Shown here: one piece after another, positions 43,863-52,739 of the stretch
How the letters are laid out: every line of letters begins with the position of its first letter
Position numbering within the stretch: position 1 is the first letter of the stretch
DNA from: Nitrosospira multiformis
GTDB lineage: Bacteria; Pseudomonadota; Gammaproteobacteria; Burkholderiales; Nitrosomonadaceae
Direction of reading: 5' to 3'
NCBI GenBank assembly: GCA_017306155.1
Contig: JAFKJB010000008.1
Coordinates: 62,001 to 126,000, forward strand
Length of the DNA stretch: 64,000 bases
Notes under the pieces: model-generated
Database searches by the model: none
What the model saw: the letters and a program-made list of their open reading frames with translations, nothing else
What the model was told of the DNA's origin: nothing
Position numbers and translations under genes: made by a program

Positions 43863-45635
43863 TCAGGATTGCGCGTGGCGGAGCTTGATGTGAAGTTCCC
43901 GCAGCTGTTTTTCGCCCACTGTACTGGGCGCATGCGTGAGCAGACATTGTGCGCGCTGTGTTTTCGGAAAAGCAATGACTTCCCGGATGGATTCGGCGCC
44001 TGCCATCATGGCAACGATGCGGTCGAGGCCGAACGCAATCCCGCCATGCGGCGGCGCCCCGTATTGCAATGCTTCGAGCAAAAAGCCGAATTTTTCGTTT
44101 GCCTCATCCTCTCCAATATTCAAGGCGCGAAATACCTTCGACTGTATTTCCTGGCGATGAATACGCACCGAACCGCCGCCAATCTCGGAACCATTCAGCA
44201 CCATATCGTAAGCCTTGGATAAGGCTTTTTCGGGATCACTCTCAAGCAGGTTCTCGTGACCCTCAGCAGGGGAAGTAAACGGATGATGCAAGGCCTTCCA
44301 GCGGTTTTCCTCCTCATCACGCTCGAACATGGGGAAATCGACCACCCATAAAGGTTTCCATTCCAATGCCGCCAGACCGCGATCATGCCCGACCCTGGCG
44401 CGCAATGCACCCAGCGCCTCATTCACCACCTGAGCCTTGTCCGCGCCAAAGAAGATGAGATCGCCGTCCTTTGCGCCCGTACGCTCGATAATGACCTGAA
44501 TCACATTCTCAGGGAGGAATTTCAGTATGGGCGACTGGAGGCCGTCCATTCCTTTTTCCAGCGCATTGACCTTGATGTACGCGAGCCCCTTCGCGCCGTA
44601 TATTGCAACAAAACTGGTGTAATCATCGATCTCCTTGCGAGACAGTGCGCCGCCCCCGGGTACACGCAATGCGGCTACACGTCCACCCGTTCTGAGCGCC
44701 GCTTCCCGGAACACCTTGAACTCCACCTCCTGCATCACATCGGTGAGTTCCGTCAGAACCAGCGCCACGCGCATGTCAGGCTTGTCCGAGCCATATTTCG
44801 ACATCGCCTCGGCATGTGTCAGGCGTGGAAACGGGCTGGGCAGATCGATATTCCTCACACTTTTGAACACCGTGCAGATCATTTCTTCCATCATCTGCAT
44901 GATTTGCCCTTCATCCAGAAAGGATGTCTCGATATCGATCTGGGTAAATTCCGGCTGGCGATCAGCCCGCAGATCCTCGTCGCGAAAGCATTTGGTAATC
45001 TGATAATAGCGGTCGAACCCGGAAACCATCAGCAACTGCTTGAACAGTTGCGGCGATTGCGGCAGCGCAAAAAAATGCCCCGTACTGACACGCGAGGGTA
45101 CGAGGTAATCCCGTGCGCCCTCGGGGGTCGACTTGGTAAGCATTGGCGTTTCCACGTCGATGAACCCATGCTGGTCGAGAAACAGCCGGACGGCCATTGC
45201 CACCTTGTAGCGCAGCCGCAGGTTTTCCTGCATCTGCGGACGACGCAGGTCCAGGTAACGGTGCTCCAGCCGCGTGGCTTCGCTGAGGTTTTCGTCGTCC
45301 ATCAGAAATGGAGGTGTCAGGGAAGCATTGAGGATATCGATCGAACTCACCAGCACCTCTATTTCCCCGCTGATGAGATTAGGGTTGACGGTTCCCGCCG
45401 GCCGATGTCGCACGCGCCCGGTAGCTTTAACTACAAACTCGTTGCGGATTTTTTCCGCGACCTGGAAAGCAGCGGGGTTATCGGGATCGCATACCACCTG
45501 CACCAGGCCCTCGCGATCGCGCAGGTCCACGAAAATGACCCCCCCGTGATCGCGGCGCCGGTGCACCCAGCCGTATAGGATCACAGTCTGATCCAGATAT
45601 TGGACGTCGATAAGGCCGCAGTAATTGGTGCGCAT
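43863..45635 (-). CDS. aspS: Aspartyl-tRNA synthetase
   Basis: Class II synthetase, 590 residues, bacterial type with the GAD insertion. Start ATG 45635 gives [18 protein letters not shown]. Landmarks: anticodon-binding OB fold with [35 protein letters not shown] (motif 1 region), [57 protein letters not shown] (motif 2), and [14 protein letters not shown] (motif 3). Whether it is discriminating or also charges tRNA-Asn cannot be read here. Confidence 0.97.
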   Translation of the reverse strand: MRTNYCGLIDVQYLDQTVILYGWVHRRRDHGGVIFVDLRDREGLVQVVCDPDNPAAFQVAEKIRNEFVVKATGRVRHRPAGTVNPNLISGEIEVLVSSIDILNASLTPPFLMDDENLSEATRLEHRYLDLRRPQMQENLRLRYKVAMAVRLFLDQHGFIDVETPMLTKSTPEGARDYLVPSRVSTGHFFALPQSPQLFKQLLMVSGFDRYYQITKCFRDEDLRADRQPEFTQIDIETSFLDEGQIMQMMEEMICTVFKSVRNIDLPSPFPRLTHAEAMSKYGSDKPDMRVALVLTELTDVMQEVEFKVFREAALRTGGRVAALRVPGGGALSRKEIDDYTSFVAIYGAKGLAYIKVNALEKGMDGLQSPILKFLPENVIQVIIERTGAKDGDLIFFGADKAQVVNEALGALRARVGHDRGLAALEWKPLWVVDFPMFERDEEENRWKALHHPFTSPAEGHENLLESDPEKALSKAYDMVLNGSEIGGGSVRIHRQEIQSKVFRALNIGEDEANEKFGFLLEALQYGAPPHGGIAFGLDRIVAMMAGAESIREVIAFPKTQRAQCLLTHAPSTVGEKQLRELHIKLRHAQS

Positions 45636-45663
45636 TGGAAGATCGGTAATCAGAAAAAAAGAA

Positions 45664-46341
45664 TCAGGGCTTGTCGCTGGATGCGGAACCGGCGGAATTG
45701 ACGGAATCCTGGGGATGCAGCAGCACTGCCTGCGGCTCTGCCGGTTTCTTGCCGTTGGCGGGAGCAACAACGCCCATCGAGATTATATATTTCAATGCTG
45801 CATCCACGCTCATGTCGAGCTCGATTACATCGCTGCGCGGCATCATCAGAAAGAAGCCCGAGGTCGGATTGGGCGTGGTCGGCACGTAAACGCTCACATA
45901 TTCGCCCTTGAGATGATTGACTACGTCGCCGCCAGGATATCCGGTCAGGAAGGCAATAGTCCAGGCGCCTTCACGCGGGTACTGCACCAGCAGCGCCTTG
46001 CGAAAGGCTTCCCCCTGGCTTGAAAACAGCGTGTCGCTGACCTGCTTTACGCCGTAATAAATCGATTTCACAACCGGGATGCGCCATAACACGCCTTCCC
46101 AGAAAATCACCAGTCGCTGCCCGATGATATTGGTGGTGAGGATGCCGGTGAGGAAAACAACCAGCAGCGTCAGCACCGTGCCCACGCCGGGAATGTATAT
46201 ACCTACCAGGTTTTCCGGGCGCATGCTCGATGGCAGGAGCAACAGCGACTGGTCCATGGTGCCGATCAGGAATTTCAACGCCCAGGCAGTAATACCCAGA
46301 GGTACCCATATGAGCAGCCCGGTGATGAAATAACGTTTCAT
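45664..46341 (-). CDS. DUF502 membrane protein
   Basis: 225-residue inner membrane protein with two N-terminal helices (about 5-25 and 50-75). Family pattern: [71 protein letters not shown] and [31 protein letters not shown], all typical. Role unknown; it is fixed between fmdB and aspS in many betaproteobacteria, probably as one transcript. The C-terminus is a disordered Ser/Ala/Pro tail. Confidence 0.9.
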   Translation of the reverse strand: MKRYFITGLLIWVPLGITAWALKFLIGTMDQSLLLLPSSMRPENLVGIYIPGVGTVLTLLVVFLTGILTTNIIGQRLVIFWEGVLWRIPVVKSIYYGVKQVSDTLFSSQGEAFRKALLVQYPREGAWTIAFLTGYPGGDVVNHLKGEYVSVYVPTTPNPTSGFFLMMPRSDVIELDMSVDAALKYIISMGVVAPANGKKPAEPQAVLLHPQDSVNSAGSASSDKP

Positions 46342-46369
46342 GTCAGTAGCCAGTCCGATTCCTCACCCG

Positions 46370-46657
46370 TCAATCGGTTGTGCAGGCGGGGCATGCGCCA
46401 TCTGCGGCCGGGGCGCTCTCGCTCTTCGCCATGCAGGCGTCCGCATCCGCCTTGGGCTTGGACTGCCCGCCATTCTTGTTCTTGAAGTCGGTGACGTACC
46501 AGCCGCTGCCCTTCAATTGAAAGCCCGCAGCCGAAATCAGCTTATTAAACGCATCGCTGCCGCAGGCAGGGCAAGCCGCCACCGGCGCCTCGCTCACTTT
46601 TTGCAGATATTCCTTTTCGAAACCGCAAGACCCACACCGGTATTCGTAGATCGGCAT
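46370..46657 (-). CDS. FmdB-type zinc ribbon protein
   Basis: 95 residues. Two CxxC pairs ([12 protein letters not shown] and [12 protein letters not shown]) make the regulatory FmdB zinc ribbon; [19 protein letters not shown] is the conserved middle. The tail after residue 60 is Ala/Lys/Ser-rich but ends with another CPAC. Function unknown; part of the fmdB-DUF502-aspS cluster. The ATG has an upstream GGAGG (TTGGAGGATTGTC). Confidence 0.92.
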   Translation of the reverse strand: MPIYEYRCGSCGFEKEYLQKVSEAPVAACPACGSDAFNKLISAAGFQLKGSGWYVTDFKNKNGGQSKPKADADACMAKSESAPAADGACPACTTD

Positions 46658-47290
46658 GACAATCCTCCAACAAAGAAAGCTGAATGAAAAAAAACGGGAT
46701 TATACCTTAAGGAGCCTTCGAACAAGTCATTGCCCTGTTGTCCTGCCACTCGTCCCCCCACCCCCCACGGCAATTTCTTTTGACACTCCAACTCGGTTCG
46801 ATTCAAACGGGGGACAGAACGGTCGTGCCCGATGAATCGCTCATGATCAGGAGGAGCCGTTGTCCTCCGACTATCCGGTTATCCGGACCGGTATCCTCTA
46901 CGCTGGCGACACCCTACCCATTCCGTCTGTCGCAAAGCAACCAAAAAGCAGCCGACTCCAAAGCAACCAAAAAGCAGCCGACTCTCGTATGACTACGACC
47001 AATACCCTGGCAATCTGAGGGATACCCTTTCCGGGATTCCTTGTCTCCTGTCAGGAAGATATGGGTGCTTGCGATAATTACAAGAGGATAATTTCAAGAA
47101 TGCGGGATACGCATAGTACGAGCGGCCAGAACACCGGAAGTAGTAGCCCGGCTACGCACGGCCATTATCATCGGGCGGGGCCGGGCTATACGAGTACTAT
47201 GGCACTATGCAAATCAGGTTTGTGGGAGTTGTTGATGTCAGCAAGGCTGTGCCCGATCTTGCCTGTTTGCCGGATTGTGCGCCAAAGCAA
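46658..47290. other. Gene-poor region with a 26-bp tandem duplication
   Basis: No credible coding frame. It should contain the fmdB promoter close to 46700. The clearest structure is a perfect 26-bp direct duplication at 46932-46957 and 46958-46983 (unit begins CAAAGCAACCAAAAAGCAGC). It also holds runs of C (46754-46766) and of A (46687-46694). Confidence 0.6.
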
Positions 47291-47611
47291 TCACGCAATT
47301 GCCTGAATCCCATTCTTCTTGATCATGGTCAGCAGCCGCAACGCTGGGCCACTCGGCTTCTTGACACCTCGCTCCCAGTCTGAGATCAGGTTCTTGCTGA
47401 CATTCAGATAAGGGCGAAGACGGGTTGCGACAGGTGTTCGCGCTCTCGTAGCGCACGAATTTCCTCGGGTGACATAACCTGCACGGGAGCAAGACGGGAC
47501 TTCGAACTTGCGCATGGTCTGTTTTTCGACCGTCCCAATCTCATGCAGTGCTTCCATGGTCTCGTGGATTGCTGCGAATGCATCGCCCCGATGTTTCCTC
47601 TCCATTTTCAT
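47291..47611 (-). pseudogene. HigA-like antitoxin with two compensating frameshifts
   Basis: The open frame begins MKMERKHRGDAFAAIHETMEALHEIG and ends YLNVSKNLISDWERGVKKPSGPALRLLTMIKK, both typical of HigA-type XRE antitoxins. The middle of the frame is nonsense, but the +1 frame there reads APVQVMSPEEIRALREREHL and SQPVFA, the expected helix-turn-helix start. So one shift lies near 47490 and a 1-base deletion near 47419 restores the frame. DNA binding is probably lost although the frame stays open. Start ATG 47611 has GGAG upstream. No toxin gene remains beside it. Confidence 0.7.
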
Positions 47612-47799
47612 GCATCTCCGAAAACTGCCCTGGATGAATTCACTCACTGCTTACACGGTTGCTCTCCCGGCTCGCCCTGTGTCCGGCGATTTTGAAAGAT
47701 CAAAAGAATCAAGTGCGGCATCATCCTTCTCGGCAGGTCACATCCCAGGAATGACGCCGCGCAGCATGCTTATGAATGCTGTGCCTTGCGAGGGTTGTC

Positions 47800-47994
47800 T
47801 CAGTTCACACTGATCGTGTAGTCCTCTCGATTATGGGAGCGAAAAGGGCTCTCCTGGCAAAACCGGGAAAAGGCCACTTCTTCAGCTTTGGTCTCTGAAC
47901 TGGCTTCAATTTCATAATCAGCAAGAAGGCCGCTGAAATTGGGACGGTCATCGATCGACGGCTCAACAGGCGTGATGAGAACTTTATATATCAT
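47800..47994 (-). CDS. Hypothetical small protein
   Basis: 64 residues from ATG 47994, preceded by a G-rich ribosome binding site (GGGGG). Reads MIYKVLITPVEPSIDDRPNF and ends HNREDYTISVN; acidic, soluble, unrecognised. It is divergent from the ribbon-helix-helix antitoxin gene at 48137, in a stretch of decayed toxin-antitoxin genes, so it may belong to that accessory material. Confidence 0.5.
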   Translation of the reverse strand: MIYKVLITPVEPSIDDRPNFSGLLADYEIEASSETKAEEVAFSRFCQESPFRSHNREDYTISVN

Positions 47995-48136
47995 TTCATC
48001 CCCCTTTTTTGGCTTTGACATTGTTCGGGCAGTTTTAATTCTAGGGTATATAGCCTGTCATTGCTCATGACAAGAAAGTGTCAGACCGGAAATTCAGATA
48101 CAATAAATACCCGTATTTCATCCAGGGATAATACTC

Positions 48137-48364
48137 ATGCCCACTTCAATCCGTCTTGCCCCCGAGATCGAGGAGCGGTTGAACTTCCTTGCCGCGCAAA
48201 CGGGACGTTCCAAGGCTTTCTATCTTCGGGAAATCATTGAGCGCGGGCTCGATGACATGGAAGATTACTTCCTCGCGGCAGAGGTGCTCGAACGCGTGCG
48301 CAAAGGCAAGGAAAAAATCTGCTCCTCCACAGAAATAAAGAAAGACCTTGGTCTGGAGGATTGA
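48137..48364 (+). CDS. RelB/CopG-type ribbon-helix-helix antitoxin
   Basis: 75 residues. N-terminal beta strand and helices TSIRLAPEIEERLNFLAAQTGRSKAFYLREIIERGLDDMEDYFLA are the classical ribbon-helix-helix DNA-binding fold of RelB-type antitoxins; the C-terminal part (EVLERVRKGKEKICSSTEIKKDLGLED) is the toxin-wrapping tail. The stop overlaps the next frame by 4 bases, where a relE toxin would be expected; only a short toxin-like start remains there. Confidence 0.88.
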   Translation: MPTSIRLAPEIEERLNFLAAQTGRSKAFYLREIIERGLDDMEDYFLAAEVLERVRKGKEKICSSTEIKKDLGLED

Positions 48365-48444
48365 ATACGATCACAACCACAAGTGAACTGCGGAAGCTGG
48401 ACAGGGCAAACCGCGCTGCAACATCAATTCAAGATATTCGCCCC
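48361..48444 (+). pseudogene. Possible remnant of a RelE toxin start
   Basis: The in-frame 28 codons before the PepSY protein read MNTITTTSELRKLDRANRAA and so on. SELRKLDR at this position resembles the N-terminal helix of RelE toxins, and the 4-base overlap with the antitoxin stop is the usual relBE arrangement. It seems that a deletion removed the rest of the toxin and joined its start to the iron uptake gene. Tentative. Confidence 0.35.
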
Positions 48445-49578
48445 ATGAAATTACGACGCGTTATCTTCAATCTCCATCTCTATATCGGATTAGCGGCAGG
48501 ATTGTTTCTGGTACTGAGCGGTTTGACCGGAAGCATGGTCGTTTTCCGTGACGAAATCGAAGCGCTTGCTCATCCTGAACTCATGGAAACGGCGGTAGGC
48601 GAGAAACGCGTTCCGGTGCAAGCGGTGCTGGATAGGGTCAAGCGCGCATACCCTCAGGATAAACCTCTTTATCTGCGCATGCCGCGCATCCCCCAGGAAA
48701 CTTACCAGTTCAGGATGAACAGCGCTCATGACCTGTTCGTGTACGTGAATCCTTACAATGGGGAATTGCTCGGTGGGCATCGACAGAGAGATACTTTCAT
48801 GGGATGGCTCGCACTGGTGCATACGGAGCTGCTGAGCGGCGAGCTTGGAAAAAACATCCTCGGCGTTGGCGCCTTGCTATTGATCTGCATGTGTGGGACC
48901 GGTCTTTTCCTGTGGTGGCCGCCCACTGGAATAAGAAATATTTCCAGAGGTTTTAAAATCGGCTGGACAGCACCCTGGAAAAAACGCATTTTTGATATCC
49001 ATCGCGCTTTTGGCGCCTATATCATAATCTTTTTGATCATTGTTGCATTCACCGGCGTTTCTCTGGTTTTCAACAAGGCTGTAGCGGAGTTCATCAATTC
49101 CCTGACAGCCAGTGCGCCAAGACCTTCCCCGCCCAACTCAAGAGCAGACGAAGCCGCGGACTCCATGCCTTCCCTTGACGCACTGTTGAATCATGCCGAC
49201 CGCGTTCTTCCTGCCTCAACTACCTGGGTAACTTTCCCTCAAACACCTCAGGCTCCACTTGTCGTGCGCAAGAGAACGCCTGATGAGTTTAATCCTAATG
49301 GTCGAAGCTTCATCTATTTCGATCAATATACCGGAGAAGTATTACTCATCGAAAATGCATCGAATGCTCCTTTGGGAGCCCGCATTTTCAATACTTTTTA
49401 TCCCATTCATACCGGGGTGATCGGTGGGCTGCCCACTCGCGTGCTGCAAGTGGTGACGGGCCTCGCTCCCCTTTTTTTATTTGCCACAGGCTATATGATG
49501 TGGAGAAATCGAAGGAAGGCAAAGGCGTATAAAAACAACTCTAAAGTTGCCTATAAACTCCGCCCGGATAGAACATGA
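48445..49578 (+). CDS. PepSY-associated membrane protein (iron uptake type)
   Basis: 377 residues with four membrane helices, of the PepSY_TM family that accompanies TonB siderophore receptors and is thought to reduce siderophore-bound iron. Seen: MKLRRVIFNLHLYIGLAAGLFLVLSGLTGSMVVFRDEIE, the HRAFG segment, GFVSLVF-like helix 3 and IHTGVIGGLPTRVLQVVTGLAP with conserved His and Thr. ATG 48445 starts at the canonical N-terminus. The siderophore receptor gene follows after a Fur-like box. Confidence 0.9.
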   Translation: MKLRRVIFNLHLYIGLAAGLFLVLSGLTGSMVVFRDEIEALAHPELMETAVGEKRVPVQAVLDRVKRAYPQDKPLYLRMPRIPQETYQFRMNSAHDLFVYVNPYNGELLGGHRQRDTFMGWLALVHTELLSGELGKNILGVGALLLICMCGTGLFLWWPPTGIRNISRGFKIGWTAPWKKRIFDIHRAFGAYIIIFLIIVAFTGVSLVFNKAVAEFINSLTASAPRPSPPNSRADEAADSMPSLDALLNHADRVLPASTTWVTFPQTPQAPLVVRKRTPDEFNPNGRSFIYFDQYTGEVLLIENASNAPLGARIFNTFYPIHTGVIGGLPTRVLQVVTGLAPLFLFATGYMMWRNRRKAKAYKNNSKVAYKLRPDRT

Positions 49579-49721
49579 AGCAAACTTGCGGAGAAGCACG
49601 AGCTACAGTTCCAAATCCTGACCCTCATTTCTTGCACCTTTATTTCTCAAGCAGCTGTACCTGGCATGCATTTATGGCGCAACTTCTACTACTTGCGTTC
49701 CCACAGCATTTATCCTTTACA

Positions 49722-49740
49722 TAAGAGAATGATTCTCGAT
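49722..49740 (+). promoter_or_regulatory. Fur-box-like operator
   Basis: TAAGAGAATGATTCTCGAT contains the palindrome GAGAAT-G-ATTCTC, close to the Fur consensus of inverted ATAATs (GATAATGATAATCATTATC). It lies about 107 bases upstream of the TonB receptor start, where a promoter is expected, suggesting iron repression. Confidence 0.75.
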
Positions 49741-49846
49741 TACAATATGCAGGTTTTTCTGCATTAGCCATGTAGAACCAGAACCGCATCAGCCAGCATC
49801 CGCCAGCCAGTGCTCTTCCAACAAAAAACCAAAAAAGGAAAACATT

Positions 49847-52090
49847 GTGTTGCGCAAGATGGATTCTATTTCCCTCTTTTCGTGCGCCCGTGCGCGCATG
49901 TTCCCCAAATCGCTGACTTTTGCCATGCGTATGACCCTGGTTGGCCTGTTCGCTACGGGATTCATCGATCCTGCTCATGCGCAAACTGTACCAGAGGAAA
50001 AACAAGAAGTTGCGGGAAAGGAAAGGCAGGAAGGCGCCGCCGGCGATGTCACGACACTTCCCGAGATGAAAATCAGCGCGGAACGGCCTGGTGAGCTTCC
50101 ACAACCCTACGCCGGCGGACAAGTCGCGCGCGGCGGACGGCTCGGCGTGCTCGGCAATATGGACCTCATGAAGGCTCCTTTCAGCATCAGCAGCTATACC
50201 TCGCAGATGATGCAGAACCAGCACGCCATCACGGCGGCCGACCTCTTGACCCGGGATCCTTCGGTCCGCTCTACCGGTCAACGCGGCGGTGTCGTCGATT
50301 CCTTCTATATTCGGGGCTTTCCGATCGGTGAAGGCAACGTGGGGGAATTCGCTTTCGACGGGCAGTACGGCGTGGCCCCCAATTACCGGATATTTACCGA
50401 ATACACCGAACGCATCGAGGTGCTCAAGGGGCCTGCTGCGCTGCTGTATGGGATATCCCCGAACAGCGGTGTTGGCGGCGTCATCAATATCGTTCCCAAG
50501 CGTGCCTTGGACGATCTGACCCGGCTCACCGGCAACTATTTATCAGGTGCGCAGGGAGGCGGGCATCTCGATATCGCCCGGCGCTTCGGTGCGGATCGCC
50601 AGTTCGGCATACGGCTCAACGGCAGTCATCATCAGGGCGATACGCTCCTGGACAACCAGTTCCGCCAGGCGGATATCGCTTCCGTGGCGCTCGACTATCA
50701 GGGTGAACGGTTTCGGGCAACGCTTGATGCCTTCGGCCAGTATGAGCGGTTCAAGGCCCCGGCACGCCCGTTCCTGGTTGCTGCCGGTGTTGCCGTGCCA
50801 TCGGCGCCCAATGGCCGGCGCAACGTCACCCAACCTTGGGGCTGGTCGAAAATCAAGGATGCGGGACTCCTGCTCAAGGGCGAATACGACCTGTCCGACG
50901 CGCTGACACTGTTTGCCAGCGTTGGCGGTGCCCACACCTGGGTGGATCGGCTATCGGATCAGACGCCGACGATCCAGAATGCCGTTGGCGATACCAGGTC
51001 GGTACCGATGTTTTTCAGGTTTGGCGTCGACCGCTCCAGTGCAGATGGCGGATTGCGCGCCCGGTTCAATACCGGTCCCATTCACCACAACGTGACGCTT
51101 CAAGGCACCGGTTATCGGGATCGCCTGGAGCGGGGCTCTACCACTGGCACGGCAGTATTGTCGAACATGTATTCTCCGATTGACCGTCCCGGTCAGGCCC
51201 TGGCTACGCCTGGTCTGATGAAAGTCTCGGAGACCGAATTCTATGGAGGCGCATTGACCGATACCGTGTCCATGGCTGACGAACGTGTGTTACTCATCCT
51301 GGGCGTGCGCTTCCAGCAGGTCAGATCGGACAATTTCAGCTCAACAGGCGCCGTCACGTCCACCTACGACAAGAGGGCGATCACGCCGCTGGCGGGCCTG
51401 GTCGTCCGGCCCTGGAAAAACATCTCGATCTACGCCAACCGTATGGAAGGGCTTAGCAAAGGCGACATTGCTCCTCAGATCGCAGTCAATGCCGGCCAGG
51501 CTCTTGCGCCCTACAAAACTGAACAGCTCGAGGTCGGCGTCAAGGTTGATTACGGCCGCCTGATCACCACGCTGAGTCTCTTCCAGATCAAGAGGCCCAG
51601 TCCTCTGCTCATGGACAATGTCTTTTCCCTCACCGGCGAGCAGCGCAATCAAGGCGTGGAACTCGCCCTGTTCGGCGAACCCGTGTCAGGGGTTCGGCTG
51701 CTGGGCGGCGTAACGTTGATAGATGGCGAATTGACAAAAACTGACAAACCCGCCACGCGGGGCAACAAGCCGGTCGGCGTGCCGGTATTGCAAGCCAATA
51801 TGGGTGCCGAGTGGGACATGCCGGGGCTGCCCGGGTTCACGTTGACCGGCAATCTCGTCCACACCGGCAAACGATATATCAACCAGACCAATACGCAGAG
51901 CGTGCCTTCCTGGACGACGTTCGACTTTGGCGCGCGCTACAGTACCAAGGTGGCTGGAAAATCCACCATCATCCGCGCCAATCTGCTTAATGCATTCGAT
52001 CGCAATTACTGGGGGGGCGTGGCTTCTTTCGGCACTTTATCGTTAGGCACGCCGCGCACTGTGCTGGTGTCGGCTGCGGTCGACTTCTGA
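49847..52090 (+). CDS. TonB-dependent siderophore receptor
   Basis: 747-residue outer membrane receptor of the FpvA/FhuE type. GTG 49847 has AAGGA at 49835. Signal peptide with cleavage after AHA (about residue 45). No N-terminal signalling (STN) domain: the mature part goes straight to a TonB-box-like segment (TLPEMKISAER) and plug (MDLMKAPFSISSYTSQMMQN, VDSFYIRGFPIGEGNVGEFAFDGQYGV, ERIEVLKGPAALLYG, GGVINIVPKRA), then the barrel ending RTVLVSAAVDF. Likely imports a ferric siderophore made by other organisms; no biosynthesis genes are nearby. Confidence 0.92.
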   Translation: MLRKMDSISLFSCARARMFPKSLTFAMRMTLVGLFATGFIDPAHAQTVPEEKQEVAGKERQEGAAGDVTTLPEMKISAERPGELPQPYAGGQVARGGRLGVLGNMDLMKAPFSISSYTSQMMQNQHAITAADLLTRDPSVRSTGQRGGVVDSFYIRGFPIGEGNVGEFAFDGQYGVAPNYRIFTEYTERIEVLKGPAALLYGISPNSGVGGVINIVPKRALDDLTRLTGNYLSGAQGGGHLDIARRFGADRQFGIRLNGSHHQGDTLLDNQFRQADIASVALDYQGERFRATLDAFGQYERFKAPARPFLVAAGVAVPSAPNGRRNVTQPWGWSKIKDAGLLLKGEYDLSDALTLFASVGGAHTWVDRLSDQTPTIQNAVGDTRSVPMFFRFGVDRSSADGGLRARFNTGPIHHNVTLQGTGYRDRLERGSTTGTAVLSNMYSPIDRPGQALATPGLMKVSETEFYGGALTDTVSMADERVLLILGVRFQQVRSDNFSSTGAVTSTYDKRAITPLAGLVVRPWKNISIYANRMEGLSKGDIAPQIAVNAGQALAPYKTEQLEVGVKVDYGRLITTLSLFQIKRPSPLLMDNVFSLTGEQRNQGVELALFGEPVSGVRLLGGVTLIDGELTKTDKPATRGNKPVGVPVLQANMGAEWDMPGLPGFTLTGNLVHTGKRYINQTNTQSVPSWTTFDFGARYSTKVAGKSTIIRANLLNAFDRNYWGGVASFGTLSLGTPRTVLVSAAVDF

Positions 52091-52739
52091 ATGAAAGTAC
52101 CGATATTTGCTCAAAGTTCATTCTGTCCTCAGCATATAGCTGAATATAACGAAGAGACATTGGTGAGCTTCAGGTAACGCTTGACGGTCGGAGCGAGACG
52201 CCGCAGCGCTGGGTAATCTCATCGGGTGCGAGGGCCGTCTGGTCAGCCTGCGATAGACGATGACGAGATCGGCAGATGGGTATATTCTCGCACGACTGAC
52301 TGATTACAGCGACCTCCCGCTCCAGTGATGGTTGCCTGTAACACCTGCAGCAAGTTAAACGCTACATTCAGGACCTGGAATTTCCCTGCAGAGGAGTGCA
52401 AGGAGCAGATTTCTGCTTTGTTATCAACCTCCGTTACCCTGGATGTCGAGATTTCCATACGGGGGCTTTCGTGTTTATCAAGGGTAGCGACACAGACTAT
52501 TCCTGCGCTCACTCCAGCCGGATGTTAGGTACTCCTTCGCTGGTTTCGCAACAGTTTTCCAATCAAAAGCTCCAATTATTTGAGTCAGCGGCAAACAATA
52601 GGAACATTATATCGGTTGAGGCTGGTATCAAGTGATGTTCAAAGCACGTCATTGTTGGACGTTGGCTGGATTCCGGGTCAATCGCTCCGATCAGAAAGAG
52701 GAAAGGGCGGATAGACATAAATAAGAGAAACGAAAAGGC
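52091..52739. other. Gene-poor region with a ParB-like remnant
   Basis: No intact gene. The first 170 bases hold a frameshifted ParB/HTH-like fragment on the minus strand. The rest (52260-52739) is AT-richer, with short open frames that show no family features; it should carry the promoter of the GGDEF-EAL gene. Confidence 0.5.
52145..52257 (-). pseudogene. Frameshifted ParB-like helix-turn-helix fragment
   Basis: On the minus strand, one frame reads LSQADQTALAPDEITQRCGV followed by SLR, and after a one-base shift the next frame reads TVKRYLKLTNVSS. Joined, this gives the EIxxRxGVSxRTVKRYLKLxNVS pattern of the ParB/KorB-type helix-turn-helix domain. No rest of the gene is detectable. Probably a scrap of plasmid- or island-derived DNA. 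Confidence 0.4.

Noticed and set aside
44385-45578. 397-codon plus-strand frame opposite aspS
   Set aside because: Antisense of a fully conserved synthetase; no recognisable domains.
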